64,000 bases of DNA from an uncultured Bacteroidales bacterium (GTDB taxonomy: Bacteria > Bacteroidota > Bacteroidia > Bacteroidales > UBA932), in assembly GCA_900318955.1 (NCBI GenBank), contig ONMJ01000007.1, positions 26,332 to 90,331 on the forward strand, read 5' to 3'. Shown here in pieces: positions 29,318 to 37,541 of this stretch. The position numbers were made by a program, and so were the translations under genes. The notes under the pieces are model-generated. The model did no database searches and was not told where the DNA came from. It saw only the letters and a program-made list of their open reading frames with translations. Numbering within the stretch: position 1 is the first letter of the stretch; every line of letters begins with the position of its first letter.

Positions 29318-29601
29318 TCTTTGGTATAATCGACTTCTTTGGCATCGGAAACTATCGTGATGCCTTCGTCATCGTCTTTGTGCTCTTTTCTGAAGCCGCT
29401 ATCCCGTTGAAACGGCGCATCCTCTCTTTTAGATGCCTTGGAGGCTTCCCGCGCGGCGAGAAGGTTCTTTCCTCCGTACCAGATAAGGACGGCCCCGAAA
29501 AGCTTGAGAAGGAATCTTCCTCCCGGGACAAATAAAAGGACGACGCCTAGAACTACTATTACAATATCGGTGATAGAAAAACTATTTCCAGAATTACTCA
29601 T
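29314..29601 (-). CDS. Small two-helix membrane protein upstream of dnaG
   Basis: 95 aa. Two adjacent hydrophobic segments (about 9-26 and 29-46: ITDIVIVVLGVVLLFVPGG, then LLKLFGAVLIWYGG) are followed by a charged cytosolic tail. No family recognised. It is the first gene after a well-formed promoter and overlaps dnaG by ATGA, so it is translated with dnaG and metG. Not a lipoprotein and without a signal peptidase site. Confidence 0.7.
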   Translation of the reverse strand: MSNSGNSFSITDIVIVVLGVVLLFVPGGRFLLKLFGAVLIWYGGKNLLAAREASKASKREDAPFQRDSGFRKEHKDDDEGITIVSDAKEVDYTKE

Positions 29602-29624
29602 ACACTACTGATGTTTAAAGACTG

Positions 29625-29656
29625 CAAAATTAAAAAATCTGCACCTAATTGGCAAC
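29625..29656 (-). promoter_or_regulatory. Promoter of the small membrane gene-dnaG-metG operon
   Basis: Minus strand GTTG (29653-29656), 20 nt spacer, TAATTTTG (29625-29632). The -33 part lies within the last codons of recQ. Predicted leader about 17 nt. Confidence 0.6.
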
Positions 29657-31855
29657 TTCGCAGAGGAACTTGATGCGGACAAGACGAATCTCTTCGTCGG
29701 AATAGTCCGATCCGATTTCCTTGATTGCCTCTGCGACGGAATCTGAAGAAGCCTCGGAACGGAAATAATCATAGATCTCGGACACAACCTCCTCATCCAG
29801 ATTGGCATTGATATAATAATCCAGATTGAGCTTCGTGCCGGAAGCTACGATGGCCTCTATCTCTGTCAGAAGATCGTTCATATCCATGCCCCTTGCAGAA
29901 GCAATGTCCTCGAGGTCCATACGCCTGTCGATGCTCTGGATTATATATACCTTCGAAGCCGACTTATTGGCGACAGTCTTCACTACGAAATCGTCCGGCC
30001 GGATAATCTCGTATTCATCGACGTACATAGCAATGAGTTCGATGAAATCCTTTCCGAACTTCTTAGCCTTGCCTTCTCCAACTCCCTGACATCCCTTCAG
30101 TTCCTCGTAGGTCGTCGGATACATAATGGACATATCTTCCAGCGACGGATCGGAGAAAATGACCCACGGCTGGAGATGGAGCTCCCGAGCGATATCTTTC
30201 CGGAGATCCTTTAGCATAGCAAGAAGCTGGGGATCACCGCCTCCCCCGCCTCCTCTCATCACTGCCGCAGGGATGTCGTCGTCGTCGTCGTCGTCCTGGG
30301 TATCTGCAGAGAATGTTCTGTCTTCGACCAGCATCAGTTCATAGGGATGCTCCAGGAACTCCCTTCCCTGAGGAGTTACGGAAATAAGGCCGTAAGTCTC
30401 AATCTCTTTGACAAGAAGATGGAGGATAAGGCCCTGATGGATTACTGCTGCCCAGAACTTGACGGTGTGGTCCCTGCCTGCGCCGAAAAGGTCCAGCTTG
30501 TCGTGGCGGTATGACTTTATCAGGGCGTTGGTATTGCCGGAGAGAATATTGGCGATATGCTCAATCTTGAAATGCTCTGGAAGCGACTCAATCAACTCGA
30601 TAACAAGGCACATCTCCTCGCGGCCGTCGAAGCGGGCCTTCGGGTGGAGACAATTGTCGCAGCTGCCGCAGTTATCCTCTGGGTATTCCTCGCCGAAATA
30701 ATTGAGCAGCAGCTTCCTACGGCACTGGTACGACTCTGCATAGGATACCGTCTCCGCAAGGAGCTGACGGCCGATTTCCTGCTCGGCTACAGGCTTTCCC
30801 TGCATGAACTTTTCAAGCTTTTGGATATCCTTGTAGCTATAATACGTGATACAAAGGCCCTCGCGGCCGTCACGGCCGGCCCTTCCGGTCTCCTGGTAAT
30901 AACCTTCAAGACTCTTCGGGATATCGTAATGAATCACAAAACGGACATCGGGCTTATCTATACCCATGCCGAAGGCAATCGTCGCCACTATCACATTGAC
31001 ATCCTCCATCAGGAAGTGGTCTTGATTCTCGGAACGGGTCTTCGCATCGAGACCGGCATGGTAAGGGAGGGCCTTGATACCGTTGATATTGAGAAGGTTC
31101 GACATCTCCTCGACCTTCTTGCGGCTAAGGCAGTAGATAATCCCGGACTTGCCTGGATTCTGACGGATGAATTTTATGATGTCCTTCTCGGCATCTGCCT
31201 TGTCTCGGACCTCATAGTAGAGGTTCGGACGATTGAAAGAAGACTTGAAGACCCTCGCATCTGTAATTCTCAGGTTCTTGAGGATATCACTCTGGACCTT
31301 CGGGGTAGCAGTAGCTGTAAGGGCAATTACCGGGGCTGTCTGAATCTCCTCGATAATAGATCTGATCTTTCGATATTCCGGACGGAAATCATGCCCCCAC
31401 TCGGAGATGCAATGAGCCTCATCGACCGCATAAAAAGAGACTTTAATCTCTTTCAGCAAAGCGATGTTTTCCTCCTTTGTAAGAGACTCTGGAGCGACAT
31501 AAAGAAGCTTTGTAACCCCCTTCAGGAGGTCTTCCCGAACTTCGGCAATCTGGACACGGCTGAGGGAAGAATTCAGGAAATGGGCAATACCTTCATTACC
31601 GTTGACAAACCCGCGGATAGCATCGACCTGATTTTTCATAAGGGCGATAAGCGGAGAAATCACTATCGCCGTCCCCTCCATCACAAGGGCTGGAAGCTGG
31701 TAGCAAAGGGACTTGCCGCCTCCCGTCGGCATCAGGACAAAGGCGTTCCCTCCAGCCGTCAAATGCTTGATAATATCTTCCTGATCGGACTTGAAAGAGT
31801 CGAATCCGAAGAATTCCTTCAGCTTGGAATGAAGAACTGAGGAGTCAATGTCCAT
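29645..31855 (-). CDS. recQ: ATP-dependent DNA helicase RecQ
   Basis: 736 aa. Walker A PTGGGKSLCYQLPAL, DEAHCISEWGHDFRPEY, and the helicase motif VI QETGRAGRDGREG. RecQ-C zinc ligands are in CRRKLLLNYFGE and CGSCDNC. After a low-complexity linker (runs of Asp and then Gly near 525-545) comes an HRDC domain (LLAMLKDLRKDIARELHLQP) and a C-terminal winged-helix-like region. It is longer than E. coli RecQ (about 610 aa) because of that last domain, as in other Bacteroidota. Confidence 0.95.
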   Translation of the reverse strand: MDIDSSVLHSKLKEFFGFDSFKSDQEDIIKHLTAGGNAFVLMPTGGGKSLCYQLPALVMEGTAIVISPLIALMKNQVDAIRGFVNGNEGIAHFLNSSLSRVQIAEVREDLLKGVTKLLYVAPESLTKEENIALLKEIKVSFYAVDEAHCISEWGHDFRPEYRKIRSIIEEIQTAPVIALTATATPKVQSDILKNLRITDARVFKSSFNRPNLYYEVRDKADAEKDIIKFIRQNPGKSGIIYCLSRKKVEEMSNLLNINGIKALPYHAGLDAKTRSENQDHFLMEDVNVIVATIAFGMGIDKPDVRFVIHYDIPKSLEGYYQETGRAGRDGREGLCITYYSYKDIQKLEKFMQGKPVAEQEIGRQLLAETVSYAESYQCRRKLLLNYFGEEYPEDNCGSCDNCLHPKARFDGREEMCLVIELIESLPEHFKIEHIANILSGNTNALIKSYRHDKLDLFGAGRDHTVKFWAAVIHQGLILHLLVKEIETYGLISVTPQGREFLEHPYELMLVEDRTFSADTQDDDDDDDIPAAVMRGGGGGGDPQLLAMLKDLRKDIARELHLQPWVIFSDPSLEDMSIMYPTTYEELKGCQGVGEGKAKKFGKDFIELIAMYVDEYEIIRPDDFVVKTVANKSASKVYIIQSIDRRMDLEDIASARGMDMNDLLTEIEAIVASGTKLNLDYYINANLDEEVVSEIYDYFRSEASSDSVAEAIKEIGSDYSDEEIRLVRIKFLCEVAN

Positions 31856-31874
31856 GATATCCTTTTATTTTTGT

Positions 31875-31906
31875 CTAAAATAAGAATTAATTCCAATGAT
31901 TCCAAA
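31875..31906 (-). promoter_or_regulatory. Promoter of recQ
   Basis: Minus strand TTTG (31903-31906), 20 nt spacer, TATTTTAG (31875-31882), a one-base variant of TAnnTTTG. Predicted leader about 12 nt. Confidence 0.5.
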
Positions 31907-32059
31907 TTTCCCACCCCGTAAATCAGAAAAAATTATTAACAATATTTACCCAAAATCAAGTTATGGTAAAAATATGATGGTTTTTGGAAATAATTTCCGA
32001 TATTTGTGGATTGGTCGAAGGGACCATAAAAAAGAAATAAATTTTAATTATTTAATATC

Positions 32060-32812
32060 ATGAAGATTACGAAAATCATCGCCATCGCTTCTGTAGCAGT
32101 TATGATGGCTTCTTGCGGCACCAAACCCGCAGAAGGAAGTAAAGAGGTTCAGGCTCTTCTCCCTGCAAAAAGCAGTGTTGATTCTGTAAGCTATCTTATC
32201 GGCGTCAACTTCGGTTCTTGGATCAAGGGCAATAACTTCGGCGACCTCAACTACAACGAAATCGTCAAGGGTATCAAGGCCTGGATGGACGCAAAAGGCA
32301 CCCCTCAGGACAGCACCTTCTTCTCTCAATTCAAAGTAAACCCTGAGGAGATGAACGAAATCCTCGACTCTTATGTTTCCAAGAGAAGAGACTATACCGC
32401 AGCTCTCAACAAGGAGAAAGGTGACAAGTTCCTCGAGGAGAACAAGGCTAAAGAAGGCTGGGAAGTTACCGAAAGCGGCCTCCAGTACAAGATTATCGAG
32501 CCCGGTAATGACAACCACCCGGCAGACCAGGATACCGTTTGGGTCAACTATAAGGGAACTCTCATCAATGGTGATGTATTCGACCAGAACGATGATATCC
32601 GCTTCACTCTCAACAGAGTCGTCAAGGGCTGGCAGGAAGGCATGAAGCTCATCGGCGAAGGTGGTAAGATCCAGCTCGCTATCCCTTCAGACCTCGGCTA
32701 CGGCACCTATGGCAACCGCGGCATCGAGCCCAACTCAGTTCTTCTTTTCGACGTTACCCTCAATAAGATCGGGAAATTCGTCGCTCCCGCAGAAGAGCCC
32801 AAGAAGAAATAA
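32060..32812 (+). CDS. FKBP-type peptidyl-prolyl isomerase lipoprotein
   Basis: 250 aa. Lipobox MMASC with Cys19, so it is membrane anchored. An N-terminal helical dimerisation region (DSVSYLIGVNFGSWIKG) resembles FkpA/Mip type proteins; the C-terminal FKBP domain (about 140-240) has VWVNYKGTLINGDVFDQN, GWQEGMKLIGEGGK and IPSDLGYGT. It should assist folding of exported proteins. The upstream leader is strongly A/T-rich without Shine-Dalgarno, typical for well-expressed Bacteroidota genes. The DUF3127 gene follows 11 nt later. Confidence 0.94.
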   Translation: MKITKIIAIASVAVMMASCGTKPAEGSKEVQALLPAKSSVDSVSYLIGVNFGSWIKGNNFGDLNYNEIVKGIKAWMDAKGTPQDSTFFSQFKVNPEEMNEILDSYVSKRRDYTAALNKEKGDKFLEENKAKEGWEVTESGLQYKIIEPGNDNHPADQDTVWVNYKGTLINGDVFDQNDDIRFTLNRVVKGWQEGMKLIGEGGKIQLAIPSDLGYGTYGNRGIEPNSVLLFDVTLNKIGKFVAPAEEPKKK

Positions 32813-32823
32813 TTGATACAATC

Positions 32824-33252
32824 ATGGCAGCGCTTGAACTTGAAGGCAAGATAAGTCTGAAGCAGGCAGTCCAATCCGGACAGTCGGCCCGCGGCCCGTG
32901 GGCGAAGCAGGAATTCATCCTCGAATACATGGATGGAAATTTCCCTACTTCGGTCTGCTTCACCGCATGGGGTGACGACAAGGTCAATGAACTCGCCCGC
33001 TTCCAGGTCGGCGACAAGGTGAAGGTCTCCTTCAACATCAAGGGAAGGGAATACAATGGTCGCTGGTACAATGATCTCCGTATATGGAAGATCTCTTCTG
33101 CGGATGCTCCTTCTCAGCACGGAGCTTCCACACCCGCAGCGACTTCGGCCCCTCAGGGCGGATCTTATGGAGCCCGTCCCCAGGAAGCCCCTGCACCGAC
33201 CTTCGAGGATATCCCTGCAGCTGACGGCACAGAGGAAGACCTCCCGTTCTAA
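32824..33252 (+). CDS. DUF3127 protein with SSB-like acidic C-terminal tip
   Basis: 142 aa. Residues 1-95 match the DUF3127 family (LEGKISLKQAVQSG, WAKQEFILEYMDG, NELARFQVGDKVKVSFNIKG, YNGRWYNDLRIWKI), which is OB-fold-like. A flexible Ala/Pro/Gly linker leads to the end GTEEDLPF, resembling the DDIPF tip by which SSB recruits partner proteins. It may be a single-stranded nucleic-acid-binding protein; this is inference. It is downstream of the FKBP gene and followed by a terminator. Confidence 0.88.
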   Translation: MAALELEGKISLKQAVQSGQSARGPWAKQEFILEYMDGNFPTSVCFTAWGDDKVNELARFQVGDKVKVSFNIKGREYNGRWYNDLRIWKISSADAPSQHGASTPAATSAPQGGSYGARPQEAPAPTFEDIPAADGTEEDLPF

Positions 33253-33273
33253 ACAAGCAGCCTGATTTACTTT

Positions 33274-33314
33274 AGAGGAAGACCAAGCCAGACGACTTCG
33301 GTCTTCCTCTTTTT
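33274..33314 (+). terminator. Intrinsic terminator after the DUF3127 gene
   Basis: AGAGGAAGACC (33274-33284) pairs with GGTCTTCCTCT (33300-33310), with additional AAG/CTT pairing inside, followed by a T-run that also touches the -33 box of the next promoter. Confidence 0.85.
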
Positions 33315-33315
33315 C

Positions 33316-33347
33316 TTTGGATAGTCGGTGAATTATTCCTAATTTTG
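33316..33347 (+). promoter_or_regulatory. Promoter of the GH109-like gene
   Basis: TTTG (33316-33319), 20 nt spacer, TAATTTTG (33340-33347). Perfect consensus match; predicted leader about 20 nt. Confidence 0.7.
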
Positions 33348-33373
33348 AAGGAACAAACAGACCTTATTTTTAC

Positions 33374-34807
33374 ATGACGATGTCTCATTCTCTTTTCAGC
33401 AAAATCGCGGCTCTTGCCGCCGCAGTCATCGTAATAGCAGGATGCTCCGGAAAAAATGACAGTACCATCCGCACCAAAGTTCCCACAAGGCCAGCCGGCC
33501 AGGAAGATGTTATCGGACTCACAGCGGCCCCTATCGATACTATTCACATAGGATTTGTAGGCCTTGGAGATCGCGGTTCATCCGCCGTGCGGCGCTATAG
33601 ATATGTCCCATGGACCAAAATCACTGCTATCTGTGATGCCGTCCCGGAAAAGGTGGAGAAATGGGCAGGCTACCTTGAAGAGAAGGGATTCCCAAGGCCG
33701 GATGGATACACCGGCCTAGAAGGATACAAGGAGCTTTGCGAGCGGGATGACATCGACCTTGTATATATATGCACCGACTGGGCTCACCATACCCCTATCG
33801 CCCTTTACGCGATGGAGCATGGAAAACACGTAGCCATCGAAGTGCCTGCGGCAACATCCATTAAAGAATGCTGGGATCTTGTCAACACCGCTGAGAGGAC
33901 GCGCCTCCACTGCATGATGCTGGAAAACTGCTGCTACGACTTTTTCGAGCTAAGCACCCTCCAGATGGCACGGCAGGGCGTTTTTGGCGAGATTCTCCAT
34001 GCGGAAGGAGCCTATATCCACAACCTCAGCGATTTCTGGGACGGATACTGGGAGAACTGGCGGATGGATTTCAACTACCGCCACAGGGGTGACCTATATC
34101 CGACCCATGGCCTCGGCCCTGTCGCCCAGGCTCTTAATATCCACCGGGGAGACCGCTTCAAGACCCTTGTCGCCATGGATACAAGAAGCGACAACGGAAA
34201 GGTCCTGTTCAACAAGAAAAAGGCAGAAGGAAAGTATTTCCAGGGGGAAGAAGCGGATGAGTTCAGAAATGGAGATCTCACTTGCACGCTTATACGCACC
34301 GAAAACGGCAAGTCTATCCTGATTGAGCACGACGTACTGACTCCACGTCCGTACAACCGCATGTATCAGCTGGTGGGGACTAAGGGTTATGCTGCAAAAT
34401 ATCCGGTAGAGCAGCTCGCTCTTACAAAGGAACAGCTTAATGCCATAGGAATTGACTATCCGCTTAAAAACGAGCATGCTCCGCTGCCGAAGGACCTGGT
34501 GGATTCCCTTAGGAGGAAGTACCCTACTCCGATTCTAGACGAGGAGCTCGAGAGAAAGGCGAAGGAGGTCGGAGGGCACGGAGGAATGGACTATACAATG
34601 GACTACCGCCTTGCCTATTGCCTCCACTATGGCCTGCCTCTGGACATGGATGTATATGACCTCGCGGAATGGTGCTGCCTTGCAGAACTAGGGACCATTT
34701 CTATGGAAAACGGATGCGCTCCTGTTGAGATACCTGACTTCACCCGCGGCGCCTGGAAAAAGACCGATGGTTTCAAATACGCTTTCTCGGACGGAACAAT
34801 GAGATAG
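33374..34807 (+). CDS. GH109-like Gfo/Idh/MocA-fold lipoprotein
   Basis: 477 aa. The lipobox IAGC puts it in the envelope. The NAD-binding motif GFVGLGDRGSSAV near 60 and the segments CMMLENCCYDFFEL, AEGAYIHNLSDFW, NYRHRGDLYPTHGLGPVA and ALNIHRGDR are those of GH109, whose members include alpha-N-acetylgalactosaminidases using an NAD-dependent redox mechanism. The substrate here cannot be fixed from sequence. Single-gene unit with its own promoter; it ends 2 nt from the convergent miaA stop. Confidence 0.9.
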   Translation: MTMSHSLFSKIAALAAAVIVIAGCSGKNDSTIRTKVPTRPAGQEDVIGLTAAPIDTIHIGFVGLGDRGSSAVRRYRYVPWTKITAICDAVPEKVEKWAGYLEEKGFPRPDGYTGLEGYKELCERDDIDLVYICTDWAHHTPIALYAMEHGKHVAIEVPAATSIKECWDLVNTAERTRLHCMMLENCCYDFFELSTLQMARQGVFGEILHAEGAYIHNLSDFWDGYWENWRMDFNYRHRGDLYPTHGLGPVAQALNIHRGDRFKTLVAMDTRSDNGKVLFNKKKAEGKYFQGEEADEFRNGDLTCTLIRTENGKSILIEHDVLTPRPYNRMYQLVGTKGYAAKYPVEQLALTKEQLNAIGIDYPLKNEHAPLPKDLVDSLRRKYPTPILDEELERKAKEVGGHGGMDYTMDYRLAYCLHYGLPLDMDVYDLAEWCCLAELGTISMENGCAPVEIPDFTRGAWKKTDGFKYAFSDGTMR

Positions 34808-34809
34808 GA

Positions 34810-35670
34810 TTAAAGTTCAATCCACCGGATATCGGGATCTTTCCGCCACCATGTGAGCTGTCGCTTTGCGTAGTGGCGGGAATTTCTCTGAATAAGGGAA
34901 ACAGCTGTATCAAAATCGGTTACGCCGTCGAAATAGTCAAACATTTCCTTGTATCCGACTGTCCTGAGAGCGGGTAGATCCCGATAAGGAAGAAGGGCGC
35001 GGGCTTCCTCTTCAAGCCCGTCTTCAACCATCTTGAGCACTCTTGCATCAATCCTCGAATAGAGTTCCTCCCGGTCTCTTGAGAGGCCAACCTTCTCTAT
35101 TTCGAAGTCCCTAGTCTTGCTCTTTCCTGTCTTGAAAGAAGAAAAAGGCAGACCGGTATAAAGGCAAACCTCCAGAGCCCTTACAACGCGGCGGCCATTG
35201 GACAGATCTATGGACTCATAAGTCTCAGGATCCAAATCCTTGAGTTCTCCTGCAAGGACCTCAACGCCTTCAGTATAGAGGCAGTCCATCAGATGCTCTC
35301 GAAGGGACAGAGGGACTTCCGGAATATCGTCGAGCCCGCTGCAGAAAGCTTCGACATAGAGCATCGAGCCTCCGGTCATTACAAGAGTCTCATGCCCCTC
35401 AGCGAAAAGACGCTCGACAAGATCCAGAGCGTCTCTCTCATAATCACCCGCTGTATATGGGGTACTGACAGATACTGTCCTTATGAAATAATGCGGAACC
35501 TTCGCAAGCTGCTCATCCGAAGGAACAGCCGTTCCGATCCGCATTTCTTTGTAAATCTGGCGAGAATCGCATGAGATCACAGGTGAAGATACCTCCAAAG
35601 CCCGATCTATACTGAAATCGGTCTTCCCGACACCAGTCGGACCCAGTATGATCTCAACCTTTTTCCTCAC
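34810..35670 (-). CDS. miaA: tRNA dimethylallyltransferase
   Basis: 286 aa, GTG start at 35668-35670 overlapping by one base the TAG stop of the upstream gene. It transfers dimethylallyl to A37 of tRNAs reading UNN codons. P-loop GPTGVGKTDFS, ISCDSRQIYKEMRIGTA, TAGDYERDALDLVE, TGGSMLYVEAFCSGLDDIP and the tRNA-contact segment RHYAKRQLTWWRKDPDIRWI. A little shorter than E. coli MiaA (316 aa), as is common. Confidence 0.95.
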   Translation of the reverse strand: MRKKVEIILGPTGVGKTDFSIDRALEVSSPVISCDSRQIYKEMRIGTAVPSDEQLAKVPHYFIRTVSVSTPYTAGDYERDALDLVERLFAEGHETLVMTGGSMLYVEAFCSGLDDIPEVPLSLREHLMDCLYTEGVEVLAGELKDLDPETYESIDLSNGRRVVRALEVCLYTGLPFSSFKTGKSKTRDFEIEKVGLSRDREELYSRIDARVLKMVEDGLEEEARALLPYRDLPALRTVGYKEMFDYFDGVTDFDTAVSLIQRNSRHYAKRQLTWWRKDPDIRWIEL

Positions 35671-36245
35671 TAAATACCTTCACTTTCGTCAAAAATCTCC
35701 TTCCCGTCCTCGTCGTCATCCTCCTCTTCATCTTCCTCATCATCTTCGTCCTCGAAATCCTCATCGTCAAGATCCCCGCTGTCAAGGGGTGAGGACTTTG
35801 TAAAGCCTATCTTCTGCTCCTCGGGAAGATCCTCATAGGCGACATAGCCGTTCTCGAATTCAATCGGATTGGGCCCCTTTGTCTCAGTAATCTTAGGGAA
35901 TCTCGGAGATACCGAAGGGCCCTCAACCTCGTCCATGAAAGTCACAATCACGCTTTTGCGATTGGTGACATCATAAAAATAAACAAAGGAGGCGACTCCT
36001 GCGGCAAGGGTGTCCGAAAGAGTCACATTGTCTACTGTCCCGAAGCCGAGGTCGAAAAGACCATAACGGGCAACGACCGCTCCGTCAGCATCCAAAGCTT
36101 TAAACATAATAAGCTGATCCTGAGGAAATTCCATATCAGCCCTCATCTGTTTGTGGAAGGTGTACAGCGTAGTGTCACCGCTCATCGTATAAACTCTCAA
36201 GAATCCCTTGATTCCTTCGAGCGTAACTTTATATCTCAAATTCAT
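35670..36245 (-). CDS. TnpR/pRiA4b ORF-3-like protein with acidic tail
   Basis: 191 aa from ATG 36243-36245 (MNLRYKVTLEGIKGFLRVY). Residues 1-130 follow the pattern of the 'IS1096 passenger TnpR / pRiA4b ORF-3-like' family found in Bacteroidota (TTLYTFHKQMRADMEFPQD, FGTVDNVTLSDTLA, VYFYDVTNRKSVIVTFMDE). The last 40 residues are almost entirely Asp and Glu. Despite the family name no transposase signature is present. It precedes miaA with a one-base overlap, an arrangement suggesting coupled translation. Function unknown; family assignment moderate. Confidence 0.7.
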   Translation of the reverse strand: MNLRYKVTLEGIKGFLRVYTMSGDTTLYTFHKQMRADMEFPQDQLIMFKALDADGAVVARYGLFDLGFGTVDNVTLSDTLAAGVASFVYFYDVTNRKSVIVTFMDEVEGPSVSPRFPKITETKGPNPIEFENGYVAYEDLPEEQKIGFTKSSPLDSGDLDDEDFEDEDDEEDEEEDDDEDGKEIFDESEGI

Positions 36246-36278
36246 GGTCAAATCTTATTGAATTGCCGTTTCCGAAAT

Positions 36279-36286
36279 CAAAGATA
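36279..36286 (-). promoter_or_regulatory. Candidate -7 element for the acidic-tail gene and miaA
   Basis: Minus strand TATCTTTG, 33 nt before the ATG and just past the hutI stop. No -33 match seen. It would uncouple miaA from the hut operon. Confidence 0.45.
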
Positions 36287-36302
36287 ATAATTATTTATGA
36301 TG

Positions 36303-37541
36303 TTAGGTGCGGTTAGACGGGAAAAATTCGCCCCGAAGCATGAGCTTTTCGATGAAAGGAGAATGGTGGAGATACGGGATCTCCGTCAGGGAGCGGAGAG
36401 GCTTTGTGATTATAAGATTTGCTATCTTCCCTGGAGTTATCGACCCGACAATGTCGGAAACGCCCATAGCATAGGCAGAATTTATGGTAATAGCATTGAA
36501 CGCCTGGACGGGAGTAAGACGCATCTTGATGCAGCCGAGGGCCCAGACGAATCTCATATCCCCGGAAGGAGATGATCCCGGATTGTAATCAGAGGCGAGG
36601 GCAAGCGGAAGGCCGGCTGCGATAAATTCTTTTGCCCGGCCATAAGGCATATTCAAAAAGAAGGATGCCCCTGGGAGCATTGTAGGCATGGTCTCCGTCC
36701 CTCTTAGAGCATCGATTTCGGCTTCAGTAGTTCTCTCAAGATGGTCAACCGAAAGGGCCCCATGTTTGACGCCAACCTGCACTCCGCCACTGACAGCCAG
36801 CTCGTTGGCATGGATTTTCGCCCTAAGCCCGTATTTCTCCGCCTCGGAAAGAATCCGATCGGTATCTTCTACAGTAAAGAACCCCTCATCGCAGAAAACA
36901 TCTACAAAATCGGCCATAGAAGAAGCCTCAGGCAGCATTTTCTCGCATACATCGGATACATACTCCCTCTTTGTCCTGCCCCTACCTACAGCATGGGCGC
37001 CGAGAAATGTCGACTTAATCAACGCCGGGGTCTCTCTTTTGAGCCTATCTATCACCCGGAGCATTTTCATCTCAGCATCTTTCTCAAGGCCATAGCCGCT
37101 TTTTATCTCTATGGCTCCCGTCCCCTTTCGGATCACCTCGAGGACTCTTTCCCTAGCCTGACAGTACAATTCTTCCTCGGAGGTGCGGCGAAGGAGGTCG
37201 GCGGAATTCAGTATTCCACCTCCACGAGAAGCGATTTCTTCATAGGAAAGGCCGTTGATTTTGTCCAGAAACTCCCCGTCGCGACTCCCTGCATAGACAA
37301 GGTGGGTATGGCTGTCGCAAAAGGACGGAAGCACCATTCCTCCACGAGCCGAAATGGTCTCATCGGCCTCCGGAAGGCCCTCGTAACGGGTCCCGAAAGA
37401 GACTATCTTTCCATCTCGTACGAGCAGCCAAGCATCCTCGAGAATGCCCGTTTCAGACATCTCGGAGCCGCTTTTTTTATTGACGCCCTCGGGTAGGATT
37501 CCGACGATGGAACCTATATCAGAAATCAAAATAGATCTCAT
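36303..37541 (-). CDS. hutI: Imidazolonepropionase
   Basis: 412 aa from ATG 37539-37541, 23 nt inside the end of hutH; a longer in-frame reading begins far inside hutH and is not credible. Third step of histidine degradation, opening imidazolone-5-propionate to formiminoglutamate. Amidohydrolase motifs: FCDSHTHLVYAGSRDGEF, IEIKSGYGL, STFLGAHAV, KIHANELAVSGG and ALASDYNPGSSPSGDM. All metal-ligand histidines and the Asp are present. Confidence 0.95.
   Translation of the reverse strand: MRSILISDIGSIVGILPEGVNKKSGSEMSETGILEDAWLLVRDGKIVSFGTRYEGLPEADETISARGGMVLPSFCDSHTHLVYAGSRDGEFLDKINGLSYEEIASRGGGILNSADLLRRTSEEELYCQARERVLEVIRKGTGAIEIKSGYGLEKDAEMKMLRVIDRLKRETPALIKSTFLGAHAVGRGRTKREYVSDVCEKMLPEASSMADFVDVFCDEGFFTVEDTDRILSEAEKYGLRAKIHANELAVSGGVQVGVKHGALSVDHLERTTEAEIDALRGTETMPTMLPGASFFLNMPYGRAKEFIAAGLPLALASDYNPGSSPSGDMRFVWALGCIKMRLTPVQAFNAITINSAYAMGVSDIVGSITPGKIANLIITKPLRSLTEIPYLHHSPFIEKLMLRGEFFPSNRT

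Noticed and set aside
30557-31840. 427-codon open frame antisense to recQ
   Set aside because: It is the mirror of the recQ coding strand; all RecQ motifs are intact on the minus strand and the antisense product has no recognisable domain.
35670-36245. Mobile element based on the TnpR family name
   Set aside because: No transposase, inverted ends or target duplication; the family is widespread as an ordinary chromosomal gene.
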